Part shown: in pieces, positions 35,145 to 43,643 of the stretch
How positions within the stretch are numbered: the stretch's first letter is position 1
Layout of the letters: each line of letters begins with the position of its first letter
Assembly: GCA_002293535.1 (NCBI GenBank)
Contig: DBDK01000008.1
Location: 275,880 to 339,879, forward strand
Direction: 5' to 3'
Source of the DNA: Alistipes sp. UBA934
Lineage (GTDB): Bacteria > Bacteroidota > Bacteroidia > Bacteroidales > Rikenellaceae
DNA: 64,000 nucleotides
Translations under genes and position numbers: made by a program
The notes under the pieces: generated by a model
Seen by the model: only the letters and a program-made list of their open reading frames with translations
Database searches by the model: none
Told to the model about the DNA's origin: nothing

Positions 35145-36055
35145 GTCACCAGCCAAACTCCGCTGAAAACCAGCAAAGTGGCCAGTCCTTTCGTGATCCC
35201 GAACGTATCCATCCTCACCGCCACTGCGATCAGCGACGCCACCAAGGGTTGCAGATAGCCGTACATTCCCAGCACCGTCGGCCTCAGATAGCGCTGACCG
35301 ATTGGCAAAAGTAAGAAAGTCAGGAATGTAGCCCCGCCGATGATGAACGCAAGTCGCGCCCATACATCCCAGCCCAGAGCCGCATAATCGACCGCCACAA
35401 CGTCCCGCCAACAAACGAAAAACGAGAGTATCGCCGAAAACAGGAACATCCATTTCATCAAAGTCACCGGCGAATATGTCGTGAAAAGTCGCTTGAAAAC
35501 GACCAGATAGATCGAGAACGACAGGCTGCTCAGCGCGCACAACATATTACCTATCCAACTCGACCCGCCTCCGGCGAGCCCATTCGCCGAAAGCCCTCCT
35601 CCACTTGCCATCTCTGTCCCGCCCAGTATCAACAGTAACGCCCCACTCGCTCCCACCGTCACCCCCACCACCTTGAGCCACGTGATCGGTTCGCGCAGGA
35701 AAATCGCCGCCAGCACCATCGTGATCATCGGCGTGAGAGTCGTTATCACCGCCGCGTCGATGGGCGAAGTCATCGACACTCCCACTATGAATGGCATCTG
35801 ATTCAGTAAGATACAAAATAGAGAGGCTATGAATATCACTCCCACATCCCTAAGTGGCACCCTCTCCTGCCGCACAAAGATCGAAGCCACCCAAAACAGC
35901 ACCGCCGCACCGGCCATTCGGTAAAATGTCACCGCAAGACCTGTGATCCCTCCCTCGCCGATTATCGACTTGACGGCCGGTATGTTCAGCCCGAAACAGA
36001 TGTACGCCAGCGCAATAACCAAATGGCCCTTGAGGCTTTTTTCGCTCAATCTCAT
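35117..36055 (-). CDS. DMT/EamA family transporter
   Basis: 312 aa with about ten membrane helices in two EamA repeats (IALAYICFGLNIPAVKSII opens the first). It is probably an inner-membrane metabolite exporter of unknown substrate. It is distinct from the EamA protein at 26618-27517. The ATG begins 4 nt after a -7 box. It is transcribed divergently from ygiQ across a 36-nt gap. Confidence 0.9.
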   Translation of the reverse strand: MRLSEKSLKGHLVIALAYICFGLNIPAVKSIIGEGGITGLAVTFYRMAGAAVLFWVASIFVRQERVPLRDVGVIFIASLFCILLNQMPFIVGVSMTSPIDAAVITTLTPMITMVLAAIFLREPITWLKVVGVTVGASGALLLILGGTEMASGGGLSANGLAGGGSSWIGNMLCALSSLSFSIYLVVFKRLFTTYSPVTLMKWMFLFSAILSFFVCWRDVVAVDYAALGWDVWARLAFIIGGATFLTFLLLPIGQRYLRPTVLGMYGYLQPLVASLIAVAVRMDTFGITKGLATLLVFSGVWLVTQSKARSGF

Positions 36056-36059
36056 CGTG

Positions 36060-36067
36060 CAAAGTTA
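36060..36067 (-). promoter_or_regulatory. -7 box of the EamA transporter gene, ATG 4 nt downstream
   Basis: TAACTTTG on the minus strand, four bases, then the ATG at 36055. It predicts a leaderless mRNA and is paired with the divergent ygiQ box at 36080-36087. Confidence 0.6.
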
Positions 36068-36079
36068 CGCAAAAACCGC

Positions 36080-36087
36080 TAACTTTG
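36080..36087 (+). promoter_or_regulatory. -7 box of ygiQ, ATG 4 nt downstream
   Basis: TAACTTTG on the plus strand, four bases, then ATG at 36092. It has the same box and the same spacing as the divergent EamA promoter 12 nt away. Confidence 0.6.
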
Positions 36088-36091
36088 TGCT

Positions 36092-37882
36092 ATGAAAAAT
36101 TTCGACGGCTGGCTTCCTACATCCGCCAAAGAGGTCGCGGCACTGGGGTGGGACGCGGTGGATGTGATCCTCGTTTCGGGCGACGCATATATCGACCACC
36201 CCTCTTTCGGTATCGCGGTGATAGCAAGATTGCTTGAAGCCGAGGGATTTAGGGTCGCCGTCATTCCTCAACCGAACTGGCAGGACGATCTGCGCGACTT
36301 CAAAAAGCTAGGTGCGCCGCGACTTTTCTTCGGCGTGTCGGCCGGTGCGATGGACTCGATGATGAACCACTATACCGCCGCGAAACGCCTCCGTAGCGAC
36401 GATGCTTACACTCCCTCAAGCAAAGCCGGCCGCCGACCCGACCGCGCTGCAACCATCTACAGCCGCATTTTGAAGCAACTTTACCCTCACACGCCGGTCG
36501 TGTTGGGTGGCATCGAGGCGTCGCTGAGGCGTCTGACGCATTATGACTACTGGGACGATGCGCTCAGGCCTTCTATTTTGGTCGATAGCGGCGCCGACAT
36601 TGTGGCCTATGGAATGGGCGAAGTGTCGATAGTCAAGATTGCAAAAGCACTGCGTAATGGATTCAACACCAATTTGTTACACCAACTGCCTCAGGTTGCT
36701 TTTCTGGCCGATAAAGCGTACGTCGAGCGGCTCGAAGCCGCAAAAAACGACCATTTTTGGGGTCGTTTTTTGCGGTTGAATTCTTATGAGGAGTGCCGCG
36801 CCGACAAGCGAAAATTCGCAGAAAATTTCACGCGGATCGAGACGGAATCGAATCTGCTACATCCCTCGCACACCCTCGTGGAACCCATCGGCGCAGATAG
36901 ATTAAGCGGTGATAATCAATATGTTGTAGTTACGTCGCCACACCCCGTGATGACCTCCGAGCAACTCGACAGGGCGTTCGATCTGCCCTACAAACGCGCT
37001 CCGCATCCACGCTACGACGGCAAGGGAGACATACCCGCCTGGGAGATGATCCGCAACTCAATTACCTCACACAGAGGCTGTTTCGGCGGCTGTAGTTTCT
37101 GCACGATATCGGCACATCAGGGAAAATTCATAACATCCCGAAGCGAGGCGTCTATCCTCCGTGAGGTGCAACACGTCGTCTCGATGCCCTACTTCAAGGG
37201 TTACATATCCGACCTCGGCGGCCCGTCGGCAAATATGTATAGTCTTGGTGGAAAGGATATTACGCTGTGCGAAAAGTGCCGACGACCCAGCTGTCTGACC
37301 CCAAAACCCTGCCCCAATCTCGACCGAAATCACGACCGTTTGCTGAACCTGTACGCCCTTGCAAAAAATGTCAAAAAATTTGACACTCCGATCAAGAAAA
37401 TCTTCATCGGCAGCGGAATTCGGTACGATCTGTTCGGTCGGAACGCCGACAGCGGCAGCAACTCAGGCGCCGAATATCTCCGTGAGGTAATTCTCAACCA
37501 CACCTCGGGCCGCCTGAAAGTCGCCCCCGAACACACCGAAGATCACGTGTTGCGACTGATGAGAAAACCAGCCTGGGCCGAGTTCGAAAAACTCAACGCC
37601 GACTTCAGAAAAATCTGCGAAAACCAGGGACTGAAAACCCAACTCATCCCCTATTTCGTGTCGAGCCACCCCGGTTGCACCGAGCACGATATGCAGCAAC
37701 TGGCCCAAAAGACCCGCCGACTGAAGCTGCATACCGAGCAGGTGCAAGACCTTACCCCCACGCCGATGACACTCGCCTCCGTGATGTTCTACACCGGCGA
37801 AGATCCATATACCGGCGAAAAACTGTATGTCGCCCGAACAACCGAAGAAAAGAGAAGGCAGAAGGGGTGGTTCTTCAGATAA
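36092..37882 (+). CDS. ygiQ: YgiQ family radical SAM protein
   Basis: 596 aa, UPF0313. The N-terminal cobalamin-binding-like domain (VDVILVSGDAYIDHPSFG) is followed by a radical SAM core with the cluster motif CFGGCSFC near residue 330, and a C-terminal domain with further cysteines (CEKCRRPSC). YgiQ proteins are widespread; their reaction is not established as far as I know. It is transcribed from its own promoter; the AT-rich islet 2 follows its stop. Confidence 0.92.
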   Translation: MKNFDGWLPTSAKEVAALGWDAVDVILVSGDAYIDHPSFGIAVIARLLEAEGFRVAVIPQPNWQDDLRDFKKLGAPRLFFGVSAGAMDSMMNHYTAAKRLRSDDAYTPSSKAGRRPDRAATIYSRILKQLYPHTPVVLGGIEASLRRLTHYDYWDDALRPSILVDSGADIVAYGMGEVSIVKIAKALRNGFNTNLLHQLPQVAFLADKAYVERLEAAKNDHFWGRFLRLNSYEECRADKRKFAENFTRIETESNLLHPSHTLVEPIGADRLSGDNQYVVVTSPHPVMTSEQLDRAFDLPYKRAPHPRYDGKGDIPAWEMIRNSITSHRGCFGGCSFCTISAHQGKFITSRSEASILREVQHVVSMPYFKGYISDLGGPSANMYSLGGKDITLCEKCRRPSCLTPKPCPNLDRNHDRLLNLYALAKNVKKFDTPIKKIFIGSGIRYDLFGRNADSGSNSGAEYLREVILNHTSGRLKVAPEHTEDHVLRLMRKPAWAEFEKLNADFRKICENQGLKTQLIPYFVSSHPGCTEHDMQQLAQKTRRLKLHTEQVQDLTPTPMTLASVMFYTGEDPYTGEKLYVARTTEEKRRQKGWFFR

Positions 37883-37900
37883 TTCACTAATGGATAAAAA

Positions 37901-37931
37901 TTTGAAAATGTCAAACAAAGTAGTAACTTTG
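37901..37931 (+). promoter_or_regulatory. Promoter of the NDT/TIR-like islet gene
   Basis: TTTG (37901-37904), exactly 19 nt, then TAACTTTG (37924-37931): a textbook Bacteroidota promoter. The predicted start near 37936 gives a leader of about 23 nt and supports the ATG at 37959. Confidence 0.8.
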
Positions 37932-37958
37932 GCCGTGACAGAACTAATCTACATAGTT

Positions 37959-39044
37959 ATGAAAAAGAAAAATTTAGCCTTTATATGTCCATTAAGCAAA
38001 CCAGATTCTCCTACAAGAAGAAGGTCTGATGGTATTATGGAAAGTGTACTTAGTCCAATAGCTGAAGAACTTGGCTATGAAGTCTTCAGAGCAGATAAGT
38101 TGCACGGCAAGCATATTATGGATGACATTATTAAAATGCTGTATAACGCTGATATAGTCGTGGCTGATTTATCAGATTTGAATGTAAATGTATTTTACGA
38201 ACTAGGGCTCTATCACGCAATAAAAGGAAAATTTATAACCATAAAAGACACCTTAAAGGACGTACCCTTTGATGCCACATATTTTAGGGTTTATGAATAT
38301 AATAGTGGCATACCTGGAGATCTTTTCAAGTTTCAGGAAAATATTAAAGAGGCTATAAAAAATTTGGAAGCCGAAAAATGGTGCCCTTGTTTTTCTTTTG
38401 AACCTCGCCATCTGTCAGATTTTTTTGGTGGCACTGTCGTAATCGAATCTATCACCGGTAAAAAGGAACATTATGATCTAGCCCAAAAATTGCTAGATAA
38501 TGGGAAATGTAAGAGAATTTTTCTTATGCAACGAAGTAGTTCGTTAATTTTGGGAGCTGAACAGGGTTGGGGCGAAGAAGCAAAATTTATTAATATCTTA
38601 AAAAAATTGATAAGCGATTGTGATTATTTCTATCATCTTGTTACGTTAGAGGGAATTGAGGCGCATTTCCTACGACAAAACAGCATATTCCCAAAATTTA
38701 AGGATTTCCAGAAAAATTTAGTGAATATCGATGGCAAAGTGGCATTAAGAAAAAACATCGACAGTCAAGACTATTTTCTTTTAAAAAAGCTTCCATTAGA
38801 CAATTCCGATGAATTTTTTAAATTGGACAGACAGGCCAGAGTGCTTGTTGTCGAATTTGAAGATGGCAATATCGAAGCAGTTATCGTCCAAAATTTAGGA
38901 CCAGAACAATATAGTTTCCATTTAAGAGGGAGAGAATTAGAGGGTTATATATCAAATTGTACAAAATATTACGACGAATGCGAATACGTAAGTTGGCGCG
39001 ATCTCACAAATCTTTATAAAAAATACCAAAGCTTACAGAAATAA
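37959..39044 (+). CDS. Nucleoside 2-deoxyribosyltransferase/TIR-like domain protein, possible defence effector
   Basis: 361 aa from the ATG at 37959 (an in-frame earlier start would sit inside ygiQ and before the promoter). Residues 5-135 form a Rossmann-like NDT/TIR-type domain with ADIVVADLSDLNVNVFYELG: Asp70 and Glu81 sit where these enzymes place nucleoside- or NAD-cleaving acids. The C-terminal 210 residues (IFLMQRSSSLILGAE, YHLVTLEGIEAHFL, YSFHLRGRELEGYI) look like a conserved domain that I cannot name. The gene is very AT-rich among GC-rich neighbours and has its own strong promoter, which suggests acquisition. Domains of this kind are NAD or nucleotide hydrolases in anti-phage systems; here that is inference. 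Confidence 0.7.
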   Translation: MKKKNLAFICPLSKPDSPTRRRSDGIMESVLSPIAEELGYEVFRADKLHGKHIMDDIIKMLYNADIVVADLSDLNVNVFYELGLYHAIKGKFITIKDTLKDVPFDATYFRVYEYNSGIPGDLFKFQENIKEAIKNLEAEKWCPCFSFEPRHLSDFFGGTVVIESITGKKEHYDLAQKLLDNGKCKRIFLMQRSSSLILGAEQGWGEEAKFINILKKLISDCDYFYHLVTLEGIEAHFLRQNSIFPKFKDFQKNLVNIDGKVALRKNIDSQDYFLLKKLPLDNSDEFFKLDRQARVLVVEFEDGNIEAVIVQNLGPEQYSFHLRGRELEGYISNCTKYYDECEYVSWRDLTNLYKKYQSLQK

Positions 39045-39050
39045 ATAAAG

Positions 39051-40490
39051 ATGGCAAAAACCTACAGTCCGGCGCAGCGAAACAGAGAAACCTACGAGAA
39101 GATGCTCGAAGAAGGAGGGCTCGTGCCGCCACAAGCAGTGGAGTTGGAGGAGGCAATATTAGGAGCCCTGATGCTGGAAAAAGACAGCATAATCGCTGTG
39201 CAAGAATACCTTACGGCCGACGCATTCTACAAGGAAACACACAGGACGATATTCAAAGCGATAGAGCAACTCTCGGCCGAACTGAGCCCCATAGACCTGT
39301 ATACGGTGACGGAAAGGTTGAAGAGAGACGGCAAACTGAAAGCCGTTGGGGGAGCGACTTTTTTGGCCGAACTTACGCAACGAGTGGGATCGGCAGCACA
39401 CGTGGAATATCACTCCAAGATCATAGCCCAAAAGTACGTCCAAAGGGAGTTGATCCGCGCCTCGACCGAAATTCAAAAGCGATCATACGACGAAAGCACC
39501 GACGTAACCGACCTGATAGATTACGCAGAAAATGAGATCTATCACGTCTCCGAAGGACATATGCAGAGGGCGGTACAGTCCTCCGGTGACATCCTGCGGC
39601 GAACGATGGAAGCGATCGAGGAGGCATCCAAAAGCGACGGCCTGTTTAACGGCGTACCATCAGGTTTTGCAGGCATCGACCGTGTGACGCTGGGCTGGCA
39701 ACCGAGTGACCTTGTGATAGTTGCGGCCAGGCCTTCGATGGGGAAAACAGCATTCACGCTCTCGATGGCGCGAAACGTGGCGATCGACCATAACACACCG
39801 GTGGCATTTTTCTCGCTCGAAATGAGTTCAACACAGCTAATGATGCGTCTGATCGTGGCGGAGTCGGGGTTGGATGGTAAAGACGTGAAAACCGGCAAGT
39901 TAAGTCCTGAACAGTGGCGCCATCTGGAGGACTCGATAAAGCCGCTACAGACCGCTCCGATGTACATAGACGACACTCCGGCATTGTCGGTCTTCGAGTT
40001 CCGTTCAAAGGCGCGACGCCTCAAAACGCAACACGACATAAAGCTGATAGTGATCGACTATCTGCAGCTTATGACCGGCTCGCAAGACGTGCGAGGCAAT
40101 CGAGAGCAGGAAGTGGCAGGCATTTCGCGCACACTGAAGGCCATAGCAAAAGAACTGAACGTTCCCATAATCGCCCTCTCGCAGCTGAACCGTGCGGCGG
40201 AACTTCGCGGAGGAAGCAAAAAACCCCAACTAAGTGACCTCAGGGAGTCCGGCGCAATCGAACAAGATGCTGATATTGTGGCATTTATACATCGACCTGA
40301 GTATTTCGGAATGAAGGTAGATGAGGACAACCTGCCGCTGCCTCCGGGCCTGGCGGAGTTCATAATCGCCAAGCACAGAAACGGCGCAACCGACACGGTG
40401 AGGCTGAAGTTCCGAAAGGAGCAGGCACGGTTCCTCGACTTCGACGACGACTTCGAGATCGCCGAAAGCTCGATAGGTTCACCATTCTAA
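39051..40490 (+). CDS. dnaB: Replicative DNA helicase
   Basis: 479 aa. The N-terminal primase-interacting domain (25-150) is followed by the RecA-like motor with Walker A ARPSMGKT at 226-233 and Walker B IKLIVIDYLQLM, then the arginine-finger region. It is the hexameric fork helicase, partner of DnaG. No intein is present. The start lies 6 nt after the AT-rich islet gene. Confidence 0.98.
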   Translation: MAKTYSPAQRNRETYEKMLEEGGLVPPQAVELEEAILGALMLEKDSIIAVQEYLTADAFYKETHRTIFKAIEQLSAELSPIDLYTVTERLKRDGKLKAVGGATFLAELTQRVGSAAHVEYHSKIIAQKYVQRELIRASTEIQKRSYDESTDVTDLIDYAENEIYHVSEGHMQRAVQSSGDILRRTMEAIEEASKSDGLFNGVPSGFAGIDRVTLGWQPSDLVIVAARPSMGKTAFTLSMARNVAIDHNTPVAFFSLEMSSTQLMMRLIVAESGLDGKDVKTGKLSPEQWRHLEDSIKPLQTAPMYIDDTPALSVFEFRSKARRLKTQHDIKLIVIDYLQLMTGSQDVRGNREQEVAGISRTLKAIAKELNVPIIALSQLNRAAELRGGSKKPQLSDLRESGAIEQDADIVAFIHRPEYFGMKVDEDNLPLPPGLAEFIIAKHRNGATDTVRLKFRKEQARFLDFDDDFEIAESSIGSPF

Positions 40491-40502
40491 ACTCCTCACC
40501 TC

Positions 40503-42038
40503 GTGTTCGTTAAAGCTCATACCGCGACCCTCGCCGGAATCGACGCAATGGCCGTTCAGGTCGAAGCTACGGTTTCGCCGGGTCTTGGAATGTATCTGGT
40601 GGGGCTGCCGGACAGCACCGTCAAGGAGAGTCAGGATCGCATACGTTCAGCGTTGATTAACTGCGAGTTACGTATGCCGGGAAAGCGACTGGTAGTGAAT
40701 CTCGCGCCGGCCGATGTTCGCAAGGAGGGCGCGGCGTTCGACTTACCTATTGCGATTGCGGTGTTGGCAGCCTCGGAACAGATCGGAGTGAAGCGGTTGG
40801 GCGACTATATGATTGTGGGGGAGTTGTCTTTGGACGGCGGCATAAAGCCGGTCAAAGGAGTGCTGTCGATTGCAGTGGAGGCTCGCCGACTCGGCCTTAA
40901 GGGCGTGATCGTGCCGCTCGAAAATGTTCCAGAAGCTGCTGTGGTTCAAGGGCTTGACGTTATCGGTGTGGCTAATCTGCGTGAAGCGGTCGGTTTTTTG
41001 GACGGCAAGCTCGAAATCGCCCCTGCATCACATTCCACGGACGCGCTGGAAGATGCCGAACAGTCTAATTACGAGGATTTTAGCGACGTAAAAGGGCAGG
41101 CGCACGTCAAACGCGCACTCGAAATAGCTGCCGCCGGGGGTCACAACGTCATTATGATCGGGTCGCCGGGCTCCGGAAAAACGATGCTGGCACGCCGTCT
41201 GCCGTCCATTATGCCACCGATGATGCTTGAGGAAGCACTGGAAACAACCAAGATACACTCCGTGGCGGGCAAACTCGGCGGCCAGAAAGGACTGCTGACC
41301 ACGCGCCCGTTTCGCTCACCACACCACCTCTCCTCGCAGATTGCGCTCATCGGCGGCGGCACGAACCCCCAACCGGGTGAGGTTTCGCTGGCCCATAACG
41401 GTATCCTGTTCCTCGACGAACTACCGGAGTTCGGTCGATCGGCGCTGGAAGTATTACGCCAACCACTTGAAGAAAAGGGGATTAGGATTAGTCGTGCAAA
41501 ATACAGTGTCGAATATCCGGCCAATTTTACACTCATCGCGGCGATGAATCCGTGTCCGTGTGGCTATTACAACCACCCCACAAAGGAGTGCGTTTGCGGC
41601 GGCGGTGCGGTTTTTCGCTATCTGAATCGAATTTCGGGGCCGCTGATGGACCGCATCGACCTGCACATCGAGGTGACGCCCGTGCCGTTGGCCGAGATGT
41701 CCGCCGCTGCGCCTGCCGAACCTTCGTCCGCTATACGTGAACGTGTTATCACCGCCAGACGCATTCAGTCTCAGCGCTTTAAAGACTTTGAAGGCATTCA
41801 CACCAATGCAACGATGACCTCTAAAATGCTGCGTCAATTTTGCTCGCTTTCGCAAGAGGCCGGGGCGATGTTGGCAATGGCGATGGAGCGATTGTCTCTG
41901 TCGGCGCGTGCTTATGATCGTATCATCAAGGTCGCCCGTACAATCGCCGATCTGGCTGACTGTCAAGATATTTCGCCCTCGCACATCGCCGAAGCGATCA
42001 ATTATCGCTCCTTAGATCGTGAAAGCTGGGGGAGATAG
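40503..42038 (+). CDS. comM: ComM/YifB family Mg-chelatase-like AAA+ ATPase
   Basis: 511 aa from a GTG at 40503. The N-terminal Lon-protease-like domain (1-175) is followed by the AAA+ core with Walker A GSPGSGKT at 220-227 and Walker B GILFLDELPEF, then CxxCPCG-like cysteines (MNPCPCGYYNHPTKECVC) and the C-terminal Mg-chelatase domain. In Vibrio, ComM is a branch-migration helicase for natural transformation. It is followed by a small RNA locus and comEC, a consistent DNA-uptake neighbourhood. Confidence 0.93.
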   Translation: MFVKAHTATLAGIDAMAVQVEATVSPGLGMYLVGLPDSTVKESQDRIRSALINCELRMPGKRLVVNLAPADVRKEGAAFDLPIAIAVLAASEQIGVKRLGDYMIVGELSLDGGIKPVKGVLSIAVEARRLGLKGVIVPLENVPEAAVVQGLDVIGVANLREAVGFLDGKLEIAPASHSTDALEDAEQSNYEDFSDVKGQAHVKRALEIAAAGGHNVIMIGSPGSGKTMLARRLPSIMPPMMLEEALETTKIHSVAGKLGGQKGLLTTRPFRSPHHLSSQIALIGGGTNPQPGEVSLAHNGILFLDELPEFGRSALEVLRQPLEEKGIRISRAKYSVEYPANFTLIAAMNPCPCGYYNHPTKECVCGGGAVFRYLNRISGPLMDRIDLHIEVTPVPLAEMSAAAPAEPSSAIRERVITARRIQSQRFKDFEGIHTNATMTSKMLRQFCSLSQEAGAMLAMAMERLSLSARAYDRIIKVARTIADLADCQDISPSHIAEAINYRSLDRESWGR

Positions 42039-42075
42039 AGATGAAACAAAATCGTATGATCACGGATAAATTTCG

Positions 42076-42083
42076 TATCTTTG
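42076..42083 (+). promoter_or_regulatory. -7 box of the predicted small RNA before comEC
   Basis: TATCTTTG in the comM-comEC gap; transcription would start near 42088, at the base of the predicted pseudoknot. No -33 box is evident. Confidence 0.6.
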
Positions 42084-42087
42084 CAAT

Positions 42088-42178
42088 AGTCTTATACCAC
42101 AGCCCTCGGTTGTGACTTTTACTGGAAACGTGTATCTAATTGATGTAAGACCCTTTAGATCGCCGAGGGCTCTTTTTT
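42088..42178 (+). ncRNA. Predicted pseudoknotted small RNA or comEC leader ending in an intrinsic terminator
   Basis: Within the 153-nt gap after comM, two helices interleave. Helix A pairs 42089-42096 with 42144-42151 (8 bp, one G-U). Helix B pairs 42101-42110 with 42162-42171 (10 bp, GC-rich, one G-U). The order A5', B5', A3', B3' is an H-type pseudoknot. The 3' arm of B runs into T6 at 42173-42178, so B can also act as terminator stem. A -7 box lies just upstream. It does not match any RNA family that I can recall. It is either an independent RNA of about 90 nt or an attenuator for comEC. Confidence 0.6.
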
Positions 42179-42191
42179 ACGCTGAGAGCCG

Positions 42192-43643
42192 ATGTCTGCC
42201 GACCTGATTTTTTCGAAAAAACTCCGTACAGTGCCGTTGTTGTGGGCACTCGTGCCGTTGGTCATCGGGATCGTAACCGGCACCTTTGCACCTGACATAC
42301 CTATATATATATGGGCCGGCACGGCGGTGATTTTCGGCATAATGGCTGGATTTATGCAGCGCACGATTCTTGTTTGCCTGACTATTCTGTTTTTCGGGGC
42401 AGCGGTGGCGCGGTTACATACTCCACAAAGTACTCTGATTCAAGGAAAAAGAATTCAGCTTGAGCTACAAATCACAGACAATCCTGTTTTTCGGGGTCGT
42501 TCGGGGCAGTCGTCAGGAATAGTGATTCCGAGCGGAGAACGGCTGTTGGTCGGTTTCGATACAATGTATCGTTTCGAGGTGGGTCAGCGCGTCTCGTTTC
42601 GAGGCTACGTCAATCCAATAGACACTGTTTCAACAAGTTACTCTCGCCTTATGTTGGCGCGAGGCTACGTCGGTCGCACCTATATTTCACGATACTCACA
42701 GCCTCATCTTACCGCCGCAACGAGCCGAAGCTTGGCCACGCGCCTCAAAAAATTGCAGACCGATGCGACCGCACGGCTTTGGCGACTGGAGGGAGATCGT
42801 GATGCTCTGGCTGTTGCGGCTGTAATGACTACGGGAGATCGGGCAAGCATCACTCCCGAAATTCGTCGGGCCTACTCGCGAACCGGAGCATCGCATCTGT
42901 TGGCCGTGTCGGGACTTCACGTTGGGATTGTATTCTTGATTATCAACGTCTTACTATATCTGTTGCCCTTGCGCAGGGGAGGCCATTTCGTCAAAAACAT
43001 CTTTGCGGTCGTTGCGATTTGGCTCTATGCCGGACTTACGGGTCTGTCTCCATCGGCCACGCGAGCGGCGGTAATGTTCACGGGTGCCCAAGCAGCATTG
43101 GCCTTTTCGCGCACACGCTCGGCAGCTAACATCCTCTGTGGCACAGCGTTAATAATGTTAGCCCTCAAGCCGGGCCTTGTCTTCGACATAAGTTTCCAGT
43201 TGTCGTTCATCGCAGTTGCAGCCATAACACTTTGGTTCAAACCACTTTACAGCCTTGTTGAGAGCCGTTGGCGGCTCCTGAACGCTCTGTGGGGCGTACT
43301 GGTAGTGGGTTTTGTCGCATCGGCAGCCACACTTCCTCTCGTTTCACATACTTTTGGCGTTTTCTCTCCTATAGGCGTGATTCTCAATCCGATAGTCATT
43401 ACTACAGCACATCTTATCGTAGCATTTTCACTGGTTTGGATTCTTGTGCCTTTGCCTTTTCTGGAACCCATTTTCCGGTGGTTGGTGGTTGGCCCCGCTT
43501 GGTTGCAAAACACTGTGGTAGAAGCTGTTGCCAATGTTCCTGCCGCCGCTGTGGAATACACAATGCCGCTGTGGATGGTTTTTGCGATTTACGCTGCATT
43601 AACTATCTTTGCCACATTTCGCTATGATGGACATTCTAAGTGA
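42192..43643 (+). CDS. comEC: ComEC/Rec2 family competence protein, channel part only
   Basis: 483 aa. An N-terminal DUF4131-type region (1-190) is followed by the Competence domain with many helices and the HLLAVSGLHVGI motif near residue 235. The protein ends where the metallo-beta-lactamase domain of full ComEC (about 700 aa) would begin. ComEC forms the inner-membrane DNA-uptake channel; the missing domain is the proposed nuclease of the family. The reading frame is clean, and the stop overlaps the next gene by 20 nt. Its leader carries the predicted pseudoknot RNA. Confidence 0.9.
   Translation: MSADLIFSKKLRTVPLLWALVPLVIGIVTGTFAPDIPIYIWAGTAVIFGIMAGFMQRTILVCLTILFFGAAVARLHTPQSTLIQGKRIQLELQITDNPVFRGRSGQSSGIVIPSGERLLVGFDTMYRFEVGQRVSFRGYVNPIDTVSTSYSRLMLARGYVGRTYISRYSQPHLTAATSRSLATRLKKLQTDATARLWRLEGDRDALAVAAVMTTGDRASITPEIRRAYSRTGASHLLAVSGLHVGIVFLIINVLLYLLPLRRGGHFVKNIFAVVAIWLYAGLTGLSPSATRAAVMFTGAQAALAFSRTRSAANILCGTALIMLALKPGLVFDISFQLSFIAVAAITLWFKPLYSLVESRWRLLNALWGVLVVGFVASAATLPLVSHTFGVFSPIGVILNPIVITTAHLIVAFSLVWILVPLPFLEPIFRWLVVGPAWLQNTVVEAVANVPAAAVEYTMPLWMVFAIYAALTIFATFRYDGHSK

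Noticed and set aside
37870..39060. Direct repeats around the second AT-rich islet, as found around the first
   Set aside because: The ygiQ end and the sequence before dnaB share only short AT-rich similarities with gaps; nothing beyond chance was seen.
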